A stretch of 46,275 bases of DNA from Thermodesulfobacteriota bacterium (GTDB lineage Bacteria; Desulfobacterota; Anaeroferrophillalia; Anaeroferrophillales; Tharpellaceae), in the NCBI GenBank assembly GCA_024762675.1, contig JANTGZ010000009.1, positions 1-46,275 on the forward strand, given 5' to 3'. The translations under genes were made by a program, and so were the position numbers. Numbering within the stretch: the first letter of the stretch is position 1; each line of letters starts with the position of its first letter. Shown here piece by piece: positions 8,685-17,356 of the stretch. The notes beneath the pieces are model-generated. The model had not been told where the DNA came from and searched no databases. It was given only the letters and a program-made list of their open reading frames with translations.

Positions 8685-10217
8685 TCACTTTTTCACTTTA
8701 ACACCACTGTATTTCTTATAGTTGATACCATGATTGGTGATCTTGTATTGAATCACCCGCTTGGTGGTACCTAACAGTTTTGCCGCCTTGGTCTGATTGC
8801 CTCGAGTCTTTTTCAGAGCTTCGACAATAAGAGTAGTCTCGTAAGCCTTGACCATTGACTGAAAGGTGGCCCCGGTTTCACCTGCCGGATCACCATCATC
8901 ACCCGCTGCCGACACCTGCAGCGAGGGAGGCAGTTGGTAGCCGTGGATAATTCCGTCAGTGGCCAGAATCATGGCCCGTTCAAGACAGTTCTGAAGTTCC
9001 CGAACATTTCCCGGCCAGTGATAGGAGATCAACAGATCAAGTGCCGAAGAGTCGATCCTGGAAATTTTACAACCCATTTTTTCGCCCAGCTTCTGAACGA
9101 AGAAATCGGCCAACAGAATAATATCGGCCCCACGCTCACGTAAGGGTGGCAGATGTATGGGGAAGATACTGAGGCGATAGAAAAGATCGGAACGAAAACG
9201 ACCGGCAACAACCTCTTTTTCAAGGTCACGGTTGGTCGCAATAATAACCCGAGCATCAGTTTTAATGGTTTTTCCACCACCAACCCTCTCGAACTCACCC
9301 TCTTCCAAAACCCGCAAGAGCTTAACCTGGGAAGCAAGCGGTAACTCACCGATTTCATCAAGAAAAATGGTGCCCCCCTTAGCCAATTCAAATTTACCAA
9401 TACGCTTCTCGATGGCTCCGGTAAAGGCTCCCTTCTGGTGTCCGAAAATTTCGCTCTCAACCAGATTTTCGGGAATTGCACCACAGTCAAGCCGAGTCAT
9501 CGGTTTATCACGCCGCGGACTTCGATAGTGGATTTCGCTAGCAACCAACCCTTTACCGGTTCCGGTTTCACCGGTAATCAAAACTGTGGTCATGGTCTGG
9601 GCTACCTGATCGATCTGTTCAGCCACCAAACGCATCGAGTTAGCATTACCAACAACGGTTCCCATCGGCCCATGCCGGCCAATCGCTTCGCGCAGGCGGG
9701 CGTTCTCCTCCTGTACTCGACGCGTGTGGACGCGTGGAGCCAGAAGATTGGCGACAACCTCAAGAAAGGCGATTTCACCCGGCAGATCGGCCCCTTTGGC
9801 GGCCCTGTCAACCGACAGCGCCCCCACAGTTTGACCGGCAAACTTCATCGGCACACAGAGAAAAGCCAGGGTCGAACGGTCGATTTCGCGCCGGGCACCG
9901 GAACGGTCAAGAAACAGCGGTTCCTGATCAAGACGGGGAATCGCAATCGGCCTGCCGGTAGCCACCACTCGACCGGTAATCCCTTCACCAAGACGATAAT
10001 AAACAGGCTCTGACGTGTCAGGGATGCCATAAGTAATATCAACATGGACCTGCTCAAGATCACGACGATAGAGCGAAATCATACCCCGTTTCATACCGGT
10101 CAGTCGGGCCAAACGCACTAAAATCGTCTCCATAGTGCTTTGAAAATCGCTCTCTCCAGCCAGAAGCTGGGCAATTTTCGCAAGCGCAGCAAAATATACC
10201 TGCAGAGAATCAGTCAT
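8685..10217 (-). CDS. nifA: NifA-like sigma54-dependent activator (GAF-AAA+-Fis HTH)
   Basis: GAF-like N-terminus; Walker A LITGETGTGKGLVAS; GHQKGAFTGA loop; GTIFLDEIGELP; YHWPGNVRELQNCLERA; C-terminal GNQTKAAKLLGTTKRVIQYKI HTH. Start set at 10217 (ATG overlapping the upstream TAA as TAATG) rather than the track start at 10238. Confidence 0.85.
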   Translation of the reverse strand: MTDSLQVYFAALAKIAQLLAGESDFQSTMETILVRLARLTGMKRGMISLYRRDLEQVHVDITYGIPDTSEPVYYRLGEGITGRVVATGRPIAIPRLDQEPLFLDRSGARREIDRSTLAFLCVPMKFAGQTVGALSVDRAAKGADLPGEIAFLEVVANLLAPRVHTRRVQEENARLREAIGRHGPMGTVVGNANSMRLVAEQIDQVAQTMTTVLITGETGTGKGLVASEIHYRSPRRDKPMTRLDCGAIPENLVESEIFGHQKGAFTGAIEKRIGKFELAKGGTIFLDEIGELPLASQVKLLRVLEEGEFERVGGGKTIKTDARVIIATNRDLEKEVVAGRFRSDLFYRLSIFPIHLPPLRERGADIILLADFFVQKLGEKMGCKISRIDSSALDLLISYHWPGNVRELQNCLERAMILATDGIIHGYQLPPSLQVSAAGDDGDPAGETGATFQSMVKAYETTLIVEALKKTRGNQTKAAKLLGTTKRVIQYKITNHGINYKKYSGVKVKK

Positions 10218-11626
10218 TAATCCGACCCCTTTCCACAATCAGCTGATATGCTAAGACCAGCCGGCAGAGTTAAAGGTTGCGGCTCTTCATTTACCATTTT
10301 CACTCGCCCTCTAACTGTAATCCCTGAAGAAAAAGTTATATCTCCCTTAACTTTCAAGGAGTCGCAATCAAACAGAGAAGGTACCCCCTCTGGGAAACGC
10401 TGGTCAAAGTCGCCAACCAAACGGTAAAAATCGGGGTCGAGATTGACGACCGGTCCGCATCCGGCACCAGGGGCCAAGGTCACGGTAAAATCGTCCTTGA
10501 GAAGGTAAGCATCGGAGCGCACAGCGAGCAGATCGTCGGTGGTTTTAACCGGCGAAAAGCGACGCCGCGGCACCCGCAGAGCCAGGGCTCCGTCAAAGAC
10601 CCCGATCGCAGCCCCCATGGCCGTTTCAAGCTGCAAGATCGGAGTCGACCCGGGATTACGGGGATCGACCGGCTTGCAATTACAAATCAACGGCAACTCA
10701 AGAAGATTGTCGCAGTCGGCCAGCCTTTTTTCCAAGGCCACCAGATCAAGCCACAATGAGTTTGTATTAAAATAGCGGTAACGTTCAATATCCTGAAAAG
10801 CATTCCGCTCAGCAGTCGGACACTGAGCCGCTTCCCGCAGTAGCAAACCTCCATCCAGGCGACGCCGAGCCAGATGCCCGCCTTTACGATCAGCTTGAGT
10901 GCGGTCAGCAACCTCCATCATAAAGGGCGCCTGTTCACGAACAAAATAGCCGAGGATGGCGGGATCGAGTACGGCCCCAAGGTTATCGGCATTACTGACA
11001 AAAGCGTAACGATAACCGGCACTCCGTAAAGCCTCAAAAACCCCGCTGGTAACCAGAGCCGCATAGAGGTCGCCGTGACCCGGCGGACACCATTCTAATT
11101 CGGAAGCCGGGCAATAGTTGACCGGCAGCAGGGTATCCTGACAAATCTTGGGAATTTTATGTTGGAGAAAATCTCGCGGCAAGCCAAAGTCAGAAAGCTC
11201 CGGATATGTATCAAGTCGGGCCAGCGAATCGTGGCGCGTGGCAAAACTGTTCATCAGCAACAGAGGAACTTTGGCGGCCAATGCTTGACGCGCTATAATA
11301 TCAAGAAAGGTCAAACCTTCTTTAACGACCAACAACGATTTTGCCTGCTCTAACCCCATACTGGTGCCCAGACCACCGTTCAGCTTTATCAGTACCGTTT
11401 TAGAAAGCGCCTGCTGGCCAATCTCAAGGCACTCAGGATCAAGATCTTCAGCATCGGGAAGCTCACGCACCGGCACAATTTCACTCTCGGAAAGCTCACC
11501 ACTTTCACCCGCCAGAAGTCGCCGGAAATAGAGCCCCAGCATCTCAGTAGCCAATTGCGGCATCCCGGCTTCCTGCATACGCTCAGCCAAAGGGGTAAAT
11601 TTTTCAAGAAATCCAGTCACACTCAC
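10217..11626 (-). CDS. UTP--glucose-1-phosphate uridylyltransferase / UDP-sugar pyrophosphorylase, eukaryotic-type UDPGP family
   Basis: KTVLIKLNGGLGTSMGLEQAKSLLVVKEGLTFLDIIARQ; FVSNADNLGAVLDPAILGYF; FNTNSLWLDL. GTG start overlapping the upstream TGA. Confidence 0.88.
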   Translation of the reverse strand: MSVTGFLEKFTPLAERMQEAGMPQLATEMLGLYFRRLLAGESGELSESEIVPVRELPDAEDLDPECLEIGQQALSKTVLIKLNGGLGTSMGLEQAKSLLVVKEGLTFLDIIARQALAAKVPLLLMNSFATRHDSLARLDTYPELSDFGLPRDFLQHKIPKICQDTLLPVNYCPASELEWCPPGHGDLYAALVTSGVFEALRSAGYRYAFVSNADNLGAVLDPAILGYFVREQAPFMMEVADRTQADRKGGHLARRRLDGGLLLREAAQCPTAERNAFQDIERYRYFNTNSLWLDLVALEKRLADCDNLLELPLICNCKPVDPRNPGSTPILQLETAMGAAIGVFDGALALRVPRRRFSPVKTTDDLLAVRSDAYLLKDDFTVTLAPGAGCGPVVNLDPDFYRLVGDFDQRFPEGVPSLFDCDSLKVKGDITFSSGITVRGRVKMVNEEPQPLTLPAGLSISADCGKGSD

Positions 11627-12285
11627 TCCTTATTTTCGGCATTTTTCAGAGCTCTCTGCAAGGCCTTAAAATGGACATCGGCGGCCAGGTGAATCGGACT
11701 TTTTCCCCAGAGCGGGTCCCAACCGGCAGGATCGGCACTACATTGAAACTGCACATCAAGCCCATAACGGGTTGCAATCTCAAAAACTTCCATACCGATC
11801 AGTTTTTCCAGAGCTCTCCAGGTCGCACCACATGGCGCGCCGCGTAGCACTTTAATTGCTTTTAGTTTACCATCCTCAACCTCGACTTCGAGCTCCGGGG
11901 TGCCATAACGTTCGCCATACTCGCCCAGCCAGACCAGCCGGGGCAGAGAGCATCATATCGGCGGAGTCGCTACTTGCGGACTTGCTGGATACTTTTTCGT
12001 TGAAGCCACAAAAGGTATATTCTCTTCTTGACAACGACGCAAAAGTTCTGCCGAAAGATCGGGGTGGCGCAAAAAACCAAGCACCAGATCCGCATTTAAA
12101 TCTTCCGGCAGATATTTTTCCGGGTCATCAATTAAAGAGGGCAGCGGTTCATCCACCGAAAACACCTCAAGCTCAAAACAGCCTGGCGCATAGAGCTCAA
12201 TTCCGGCAATCTTTTTTTCACCGCTGCCCCGCTCCTGGAAAACCATGACCCGTTGCACCGAACCATGCCGGCATTCATCTCCCAT
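11623..12285 (-). CDS. dfsP: DUF166 family selenoprotein (DfsP type); Sec UGA at 11953-11955 (minus strand)
   Basis: The two track ORFs (11953-12375 and 11623-11850) are one frame when the TGA is read through: ...PQVATPPI-U-CSLPRLVWLGEYGERYGTPELEVEVEDGKLKAIKVLRGAPCGATWRALEKLIG.... UGA is followed directly by a Cys codon. Start ATG at 12285 has AGGAG upstream (gcAGGAGttgaaaatATG). Confidence 0.87.
11924..11952 (-). promoter_or_regulatory. SECIS-like hairpin downstream of dfsP UGA
   Basis: RNA CUC-U-GCCC-C-GGCU-GGUCU-GGCU-GGGC-GAG after the UGA: interrupted stem with apical loop GGUCU starting about 18 nt after the UGA, close to the known E. coli fdhF SECIS layout (GGUCU loop). Confidence 0.65.
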
Positions 12286-12585
12286 ATTTTCAACTCCTGC
12301 AAAGAATAGTTTTTTTTTAATTAGACCACAACTTTCTGGCTTGTTATAACAGTCTGATTTTACAGCTTTAATCACGTTATTTTAGAGTTTGATTTTATTT
12401 TTCCTTTCTCTGCGTCTTTGCGTCTCTGCGGGAAAACGCTTTTTATCTCCCAGACGCAAACAACGCCCGCATTAGCCATTTTGATTCGCTTTTGTATCAC
12501 GCATATCACTCGATAGCAAAAGATTATTGACAGCCTAACGAAAAAAAGGCAGAGAAGAGATCAAACTACCTATTGGGAGAAGAAT

Positions 12586-13407
12586 ATGAAATTGGCACAA
12601 TTTTTTCACAATACAGAACTTCGTCTGGGAATAGTTAAGCAAGAAGAACTCCTCCCGTTATCATTTGCCGGCGATATCCACGCCTGGCTTGCAGCCGGCA
12701 AACCCTTGTCAACAACCGGACCAACCCTCCCCCTGGCCCAAATCAAGCTGGCCGCTCCCGTAAATCGACCGGGCAAAATTATCGCTATCGGCTTAAATTA
12801 TGCCGAACATGCGGCTGAAGGCAAGCGCGACAATCCCGAAAACCCCCTGATCTTCGCCAAATTCCCAAGCTCTATTATTGGCCCTGATGCAGACATCATA
12901 TGGTCTTCGAAAATCACCAAAAAGGTCGATTTTGAGGCAGAGCTGGCGGTTATCATCGGTGAAAGAACCACCTCTTGCCAACCCGAAGAAGCTCTTTCTA
13001 AAGTTTTCGGCTACACCTGCGGCAATGATGTCAGTGCCCGTGATCTTCAATTTGGCGACAAACAGTGGGTTCGCGGCAAATCCCTTGACACCTTCTGTCC
13101 CCTAGGGCCCTGGCTGATAACCGCCGACGAACTCAAAGATCCGCAAAAACTGGCAATCCAATCCCGCCTTAATGGCAATATCATGCAAAAAAGCAATACC
13201 AACTCCATGATCTTTCCGGTCGCCGAGCTGATAAGCTTTTTAAGCCACCACTTCACACTTGAGCCCGGCGATGTGATCATGACCGGTACCCCGAGCGGGG
13301 TCGGTGTCTTCCGCGAACCCCCGATTTTTATGCAGGATGGCGATGTTATTGAAATTGAGATCGAGGGTATCGGCACTCTGAAAAACCGGTGTCGCATTAA
13401 AAACTAA
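12586..13407 (+). CDS. Fumarylacetoacetate hydrolase (FAH) family protein
   Basis: GKIIAIGLNYAEHAAEGKRDNPENPLIFAKFPSSIIGPDADI, KVDFEAELAVIIGE, GYTCGNDVSARDLQF, GDVIMTGTPSGVGVFREPP. Confidence 0.95.
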   Translation: MKLAQFFHNTELRLGIVKQEELLPLSFAGDIHAWLAAGKPLSTTGPTLPLAQIKLAAPVNRPGKIIAIGLNYAEHAAEGKRDNPENPLIFAKFPSSIIGPDADIIWSSKITKKVDFEAELAVIIGERTTSCQPEEALSKVFGYTCGNDVSARDLQFGDKQWVRGKSLDTFCPLGPWLITADELKDPQKLAIQSRLNGNIMQKSNTNSMIFPVAELISFLSHHFTLEPGDVIMTGTPSGVGVFREPPIFMQDGDVIEIEIEGIGTLKNRCRIKN

Positions 13408-13439
13408 TGCGAGAGTGAGCCTTACAACAAAAATCTTAT

Positions 13440-13513
13440 TCCACCACGAAGACACGAAGAGCGCGAAGAAAAGCACGTTTCATCTTCGTGTTCTTCGTGT
13501 CTTCTTGGTAAAC
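13440..13513. repeat. CGAAGACACGAAG-type intergenic inverted repeat
   Basis: CCACCACGAAGACACGAAGAgcgcgaagaaaagcacgtttcatcTTCGTGTTCTTCGTGTCTTCTTGGT, arms largely complementary. Confidence 0.6.
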
Positions 13514-13599
13514 ATTCCCATTTTTTATGACGAATTTTCAGCAATAAGCCACGGCCCTGGACCTAGTCCTGCAACCCAAAGCCCGCATTGAGATAAGAG

Positions 13600-14994
13600 A
13601 TGATCAAAGAAGAGATAATAATCGTCGATGATGAAGCGGGGATGCGTAATTTTCTCAGTAAACTGCTGATCTCTCAAGGCTACAAAGTAACGACCTGGGG
13701 CTCTGCCGCCGCTTTTCTTGAAGCCCTCAAAGAGAAAAATAACCGCCCTGTTCTGGCAATTATCGACTACCGGCTCCCCGACAGTGATGGCAGCCAGCTG
13801 CTGCAACAACTCGTCCCTAGCTACCCCGATTTGAAATCAATCATTATCACCGCCTATGGCGATGTCCAGCTTGCCGTCGAGACCATGAAACTCGGAGCTG
13901 ATGATTTTCTCGCCAAACCTTTCAGTGGCGCTGAAATTCTGCAGGCGGTCAACAAAGTTCTCGAACCACTGCGCCTGAAAAAAGAGAATGAACTTTTGCG
14001 CTGGCAACTTGAAGCTGGAGCCCAAACCCCCTCACTGATCTACAAAAGCAAAGTTTTTGCAAACACGATTGCGCTGGCCAAGAGAGTTGCGTCATCTTCT
14101 GCCACCGTACTTTTGACCGGAGAGTCAGGCACCGGCAAAGAGGTTATCGCAGCTCATATCCACAAACATGATCCCAGCCGCTCGCAAGCCCCTTTTCTCG
14201 CAATAAACTGTGGCGCCCTGACCGACAACCTCCTTGAAAGCCAGCTTTTCGGCACCACCAAAGGAGCTTACACCGGAGCCGAAAAAGATACGCCCGGCCT
14301 TTTTCGAGCGGCCGATCAGGGCACCCTCCTGCTCGACGAAATTGCCGACACCTCACCCGCCCTGCAACTGAAACTACTTCGGGTTCTTGAAGCCCGAGAG
14401 GTCACCCCGGTCGGCAGCACTCAATCCTATGCCGTTGACGTCAGAATTATCGCCGCGACCAACAAGGATCTTAAAAAAGAGGTTGCCGCCGGGCGCTTCC
14501 GCAACGACCTTTACTACCGGCTCCAGGTTTTTACGATTGACCTTCCTCCACTCAGGCAGCGCCCTGATGACATCATACCCCTGGTTGAATACTTCCTGGC
14601 CTGGTATACGGTCAGAGAGGGCCACTGTCCAATCAAGATCGACCCTGAAATTATCCCTGTCCTTGAAACCTACTGCTGGCCGGGAAATGTCAGAGAGTTG
14701 CGAAACCTGGTTCATCGCGCTGTAATTCTGGCTCAAGGAGACCGCTTTGACTCCAGCCTGCTGCCCTTTTTTACAAACACCTCCGGGCCTGCAACCGAAC
14801 CCCAAAACAGCCATGACAACAAAAATCCTGCGGACCGTCTGGCTTCGCTCAATGAGATTGAGCTTGAGTACATCAGCAAAGTCTACGAACAACTTCAACA
14901 TGACCGTAAAAAAACCGCTGAAGTTCTCGGAGTCTCCGAGAAAACCTTGGGTCGTAAGTTAAAACAACTCAGAGAAGAGAAAAAGATCGCGTAA
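13600..14994 (+). CDS. NtrC-family sigma54-dependent response regulator (REC-AAA+-HTH)
   Basis: REC IIIVDDEAGMRNFLSKLL...IIDYRLPDSDG...ITAYGD...KPF; AAA LTGESGTGKEVIAAHIHKHD; GTTKGAYTGA; GTLLLDEIADTSP; YCWPGNVRELRNLVHRA; KKTAEVLGVSEKTLGRKL. Confidence 0.95.
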   Translation: MIKEEIIIVDDEAGMRNFLSKLLISQGYKVTTWGSAAAFLEALKEKNNRPVLAIIDYRLPDSDGSQLLQQLVPSYPDLKSIIITAYGDVQLAVETMKLGADDFLAKPFSGAEILQAVNKVLEPLRLKKENELLRWQLEAGAQTPSLIYKSKVFANTIALAKRVASSSATVLLTGESGTGKEVIAAHIHKHDPSRSQAPFLAINCGALTDNLLESQLFGTTKGAYTGAEKDTPGLFRAADQGTLLLDEIADTSPALQLKLLRVLEAREVTPVGSTQSYAVDVRIIAATNKDLKKEVAAGRFRNDLYYRLQVFTIDLPPLRQRPDDIIPLVEYFLAWYTVREGHCPIKIDPEIIPVLETYCWPGNVRELRNLVHRAVILAQGDRFDSSLLPFFTNTSGPATEPQNSHDNKNPADRLASLNEIELEYISKVYEQLQHDRKKTAEVLGVSEKTLGRKLKQLREEKKIA

Positions 14995-15006
14995 CTCAAT
15001 GACCAG

Positions 15007-17094
15007 ATGATGAATAAAAAACGCAAATTCTTCTCCATCAAATGGAAACTTACCCTGGCTAATGTTCTTTTGCCGCTTTTGACCATGACCCTGGCCACGG
15101 CTTTCGCCATCCACACAATCGACGGATTTATCTCGCGCCAGGCCCAAAACAAGATCATCAACGATCTCAACTCAGCCCATGAGATCTATTATTCAAGTCT
15201 AAAATGCCTTAAAGAGAAGATCAACCGCGGGGCCACATCTTACTCTCTGGTCAAGGGTCTCATCGAAAACGACCCGGCAGCCCTGAAACGCGAGCTGCAA
15301 GGCCTGATGCAGCGTGAAAAATTTACTCTTTTGACCCTGACCGACAGTTCCGGCAAAGTCATCATGCGGGCCAGCAACCCGAATTTCAACAACGACAAGC
15401 CCGATCTGCCCCTTCTTGCCGAAGCTTTGATCGGCAACCCCGGCGTCAGCACCGAAACCCTGGCGATCGAAAAACTGAAACCGGAAAACAACAACCTGCA
15501 ACACCTGGTTGACATTAAACTTATCTTAACTCCCAGAGCCCGTAAAACTAAACTCACGCATATGAAGAGGGGCATGCTCATGCTTGCGGCCTGGCCGGTA
15601 CATGACCCTCAAGGAAACATAATCGGGGCCCTCTACGGCGGCAGATTACTTAATCGCCACAACCTGATGGTCGACAAAATCAAGCAGGTCATCTTCTCTA
15701 ACGCCGCTTTTTCGGGCCAGGATATCGGTACCGTTACGATTTTTCAAGATGATGTCCGCATCGCCACCAACGTTCTTGATTCATCGGGAAACCGGGCTCT
15801 CGGAACCCGGGTCTCAAAAGAGGTCTACGACAAAGTCGTGATAAACCGCCAGAAATGGACCGACCGGGCCTTTGTTGTCAACAACTGGTATATCAGCGCC
15901 TACGAACCGATCTACAACTCTAAAGATAAGGTTATCGGCATTCTCTATGTCGGCATGCAGGAAAAGCCTTTTCTCGACTTTCGCAACAATGTCATAACGA
16001 CCCTGCTGATCATCCTGACAGGAGGTGCAATCCTGACTTTTCTCGTCATCTTTTTCTATGCCTCCAATTTTTCACGACGCATTCGGAATATGCGGGAAGA
16101 GCTTAAAAAAGTATCACTGGGCCATTTCAAAACTGAGGTCAGGAGGCGGGGTAATGATGAACTCAGTAATCTTGCCTCAAGTTTTAACGAGATGATAAAA
16201 GCCCTGCGTGAACGCGACGATTCGATTGAGCAACTCCACCGTGAACTAGAAAACAAGGTCTCCCAGAGAACGACTGAGCTTGAAACCAGAAACCTCGAAC
16301 TGACCGAGATGAAACACCATCTGCTTGAGATGATGGGCGATAAAAAGGCGATCAATTACCGCCTCGAGGAGTCTCTGCAACATCTCCAACAGGCTCAACA
16401 GCAACTCGTCCGCTCGGGTAAACTGGCCGCTCTGGGCAGTCTCGTTGCCGGGGTTGCCCACGAGATAAACAACCCGGTCAACATCATCTCCGGCAACCTT
16501 GAACTGCTCGAAATGAACCCCGAGATCAAGCAACGTTTTGCCACTGAGATTGAACTTATCACAAACCAGACCACCAGAATCAAAAAGATCATCGGTAATA
16601 TGCTGGGCTTTGCCCGAGTCCGTCAAACCTCACTGAAAGAGATCGACATCAATATCATTATCAAACAGATCATAACCCCACTACAACCTCAACTTGAAAC
16701 GCTTAACATCTCTTTAGAGACCCGGCTCATGGCCGCTTCACCAATGATTTCAGACGAAGAGAGCCTTTCCCAGATCATCACCAACCTCTTTTGCAACAGT
16801 CTCCAGGCGATGCCGGATGGCGGCCATATAGCCGTAACCACCAGAGAGGATCAAGGGTGCGTTGAGATAATCCTCAGTGACAGCGGTTGCGGCATGACGC
16901 CGGAACAGGTCGAAAATATGTTCAACCCCTTTTACAGCACTAAAGCCGAAGGTACCGGCCTCGGCCTTTCGATCGGCTACGAACTGCTGCGCAGCTTAGG
17001 CGGCGACATCAATGTCGAGAGCACACCAGGTCAAGGCACAACCATAACGATCACTCTACCCACCAACCAGCTCTTCCTCTTTGCGGACAAATAG
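15007..17094 (+). CDS. Sensor histidine kinase (periplasmic Cache-like sensor, HAMP, HisKA, HATPase)
   Basis: N-terminal TM, large extracytoplasmic domain, second TM, HAMP; H-box LGSLVAGVAHEINNPVNII; SDSGCGMTPEQVENMFNPFYSTKAEGTGLGLSI. Confidence 0.94.
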   Translation: MMNKKRKFFSIKWKLTLANVLLPLLTMTLATAFAIHTIDGFISRQAQNKIINDLNSAHEIYYSSLKCLKEKINRGATSYSLVKGLIENDPAALKRELQGLMQREKFTLLTLTDSSGKVIMRASNPNFNNDKPDLPLLAEALIGNPGVSTETLAIEKLKPENNNLQHLVDIKLILTPRARKTKLTHMKRGMLMLAAWPVHDPQGNIIGALYGGRLLNRHNLMVDKIKQVIFSNAAFSGQDIGTVTIFQDDVRIATNVLDSSGNRALGTRVSKEVYDKVVINRQKWTDRAFVVNNWYISAYEPIYNSKDKVIGILYVGMQEKPFLDFRNNVITTLLIILTGGAILTFLVIFFYASNFSRRIRNMREELKKVSLGHFKTEVRRRGNDELSNLASSFNEMIKALRERDDSIEQLHRELENKVSQRTTELETRNLELTEMKHHLLEMMGDKKAINYRLEESLQHLQQAQQQLVRSGKLAALGSLVAGVAHEINNPVNIISGNLELLEMNPEIKQRFATEIELITNQTTRIKKIIGNMLGFARVRQTSLKEIDINIIIKQIITPLQPQLETLNISLETRLMAASPMISDEESLSQIITNLFCNSLQAMPDGGHIAVTTREDQGCVEIILSDSGCGMTPEQVENMFNPFYSTKAEGTGLGLSIGYELLRSLGGDINVESTPGQGTTITITLPTNQLFLFADK

Positions 17095-17199
17095 TCCGCA
17101 AAGAGACAAAAGTTCCCAGACAAAATTGCCGGCCGGAGATCCGGGTCTGCGAAAAAAGCTGTATCACGCTGCCAATAAGCCTCATCCCCACACCCTAAA

Positions 17200-17233
17200 G
17201 TGCCATTTTTTTAAGACTTTTGCAAAATGCCAC
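17200..17233. promoter_or_regulatory. Candidate activator-binding dyad upstream of formate dehydrogenase operon
   Basis: GTGCCATTTT-N14-AAAATGCCAC, 9 of 10 positions paired. Confidence 0.4.
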
Positions 17234-17263
17234 GACAAACACCAAAAGAAGACCTTTAAAATA

Positions 17264-17279
17264 CGGTATACAAGTTGCG
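17264..17279 (+). promoter_or_regulatory. Candidate sigma54 promoter of formate dehydrogenase operon
   Basis: CGGTATACAAGTTGCG: GG-N10-GC spacing with TTGC at -12; weak -24. Confidence 0.4.
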
Positions 17280-17356
17280 GAGATTCACACCCCCAAGCGA
17301 AATATACGCTCTTTTAAGCTTTTGTCATTCTGGAAACTGGAGAGGAGAACCAAAAG

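Noticed and set aside
9438-10013. 191-aa plus-strand ORF
   Set aside because: Antisense to the NifA-like gene, no motifs.
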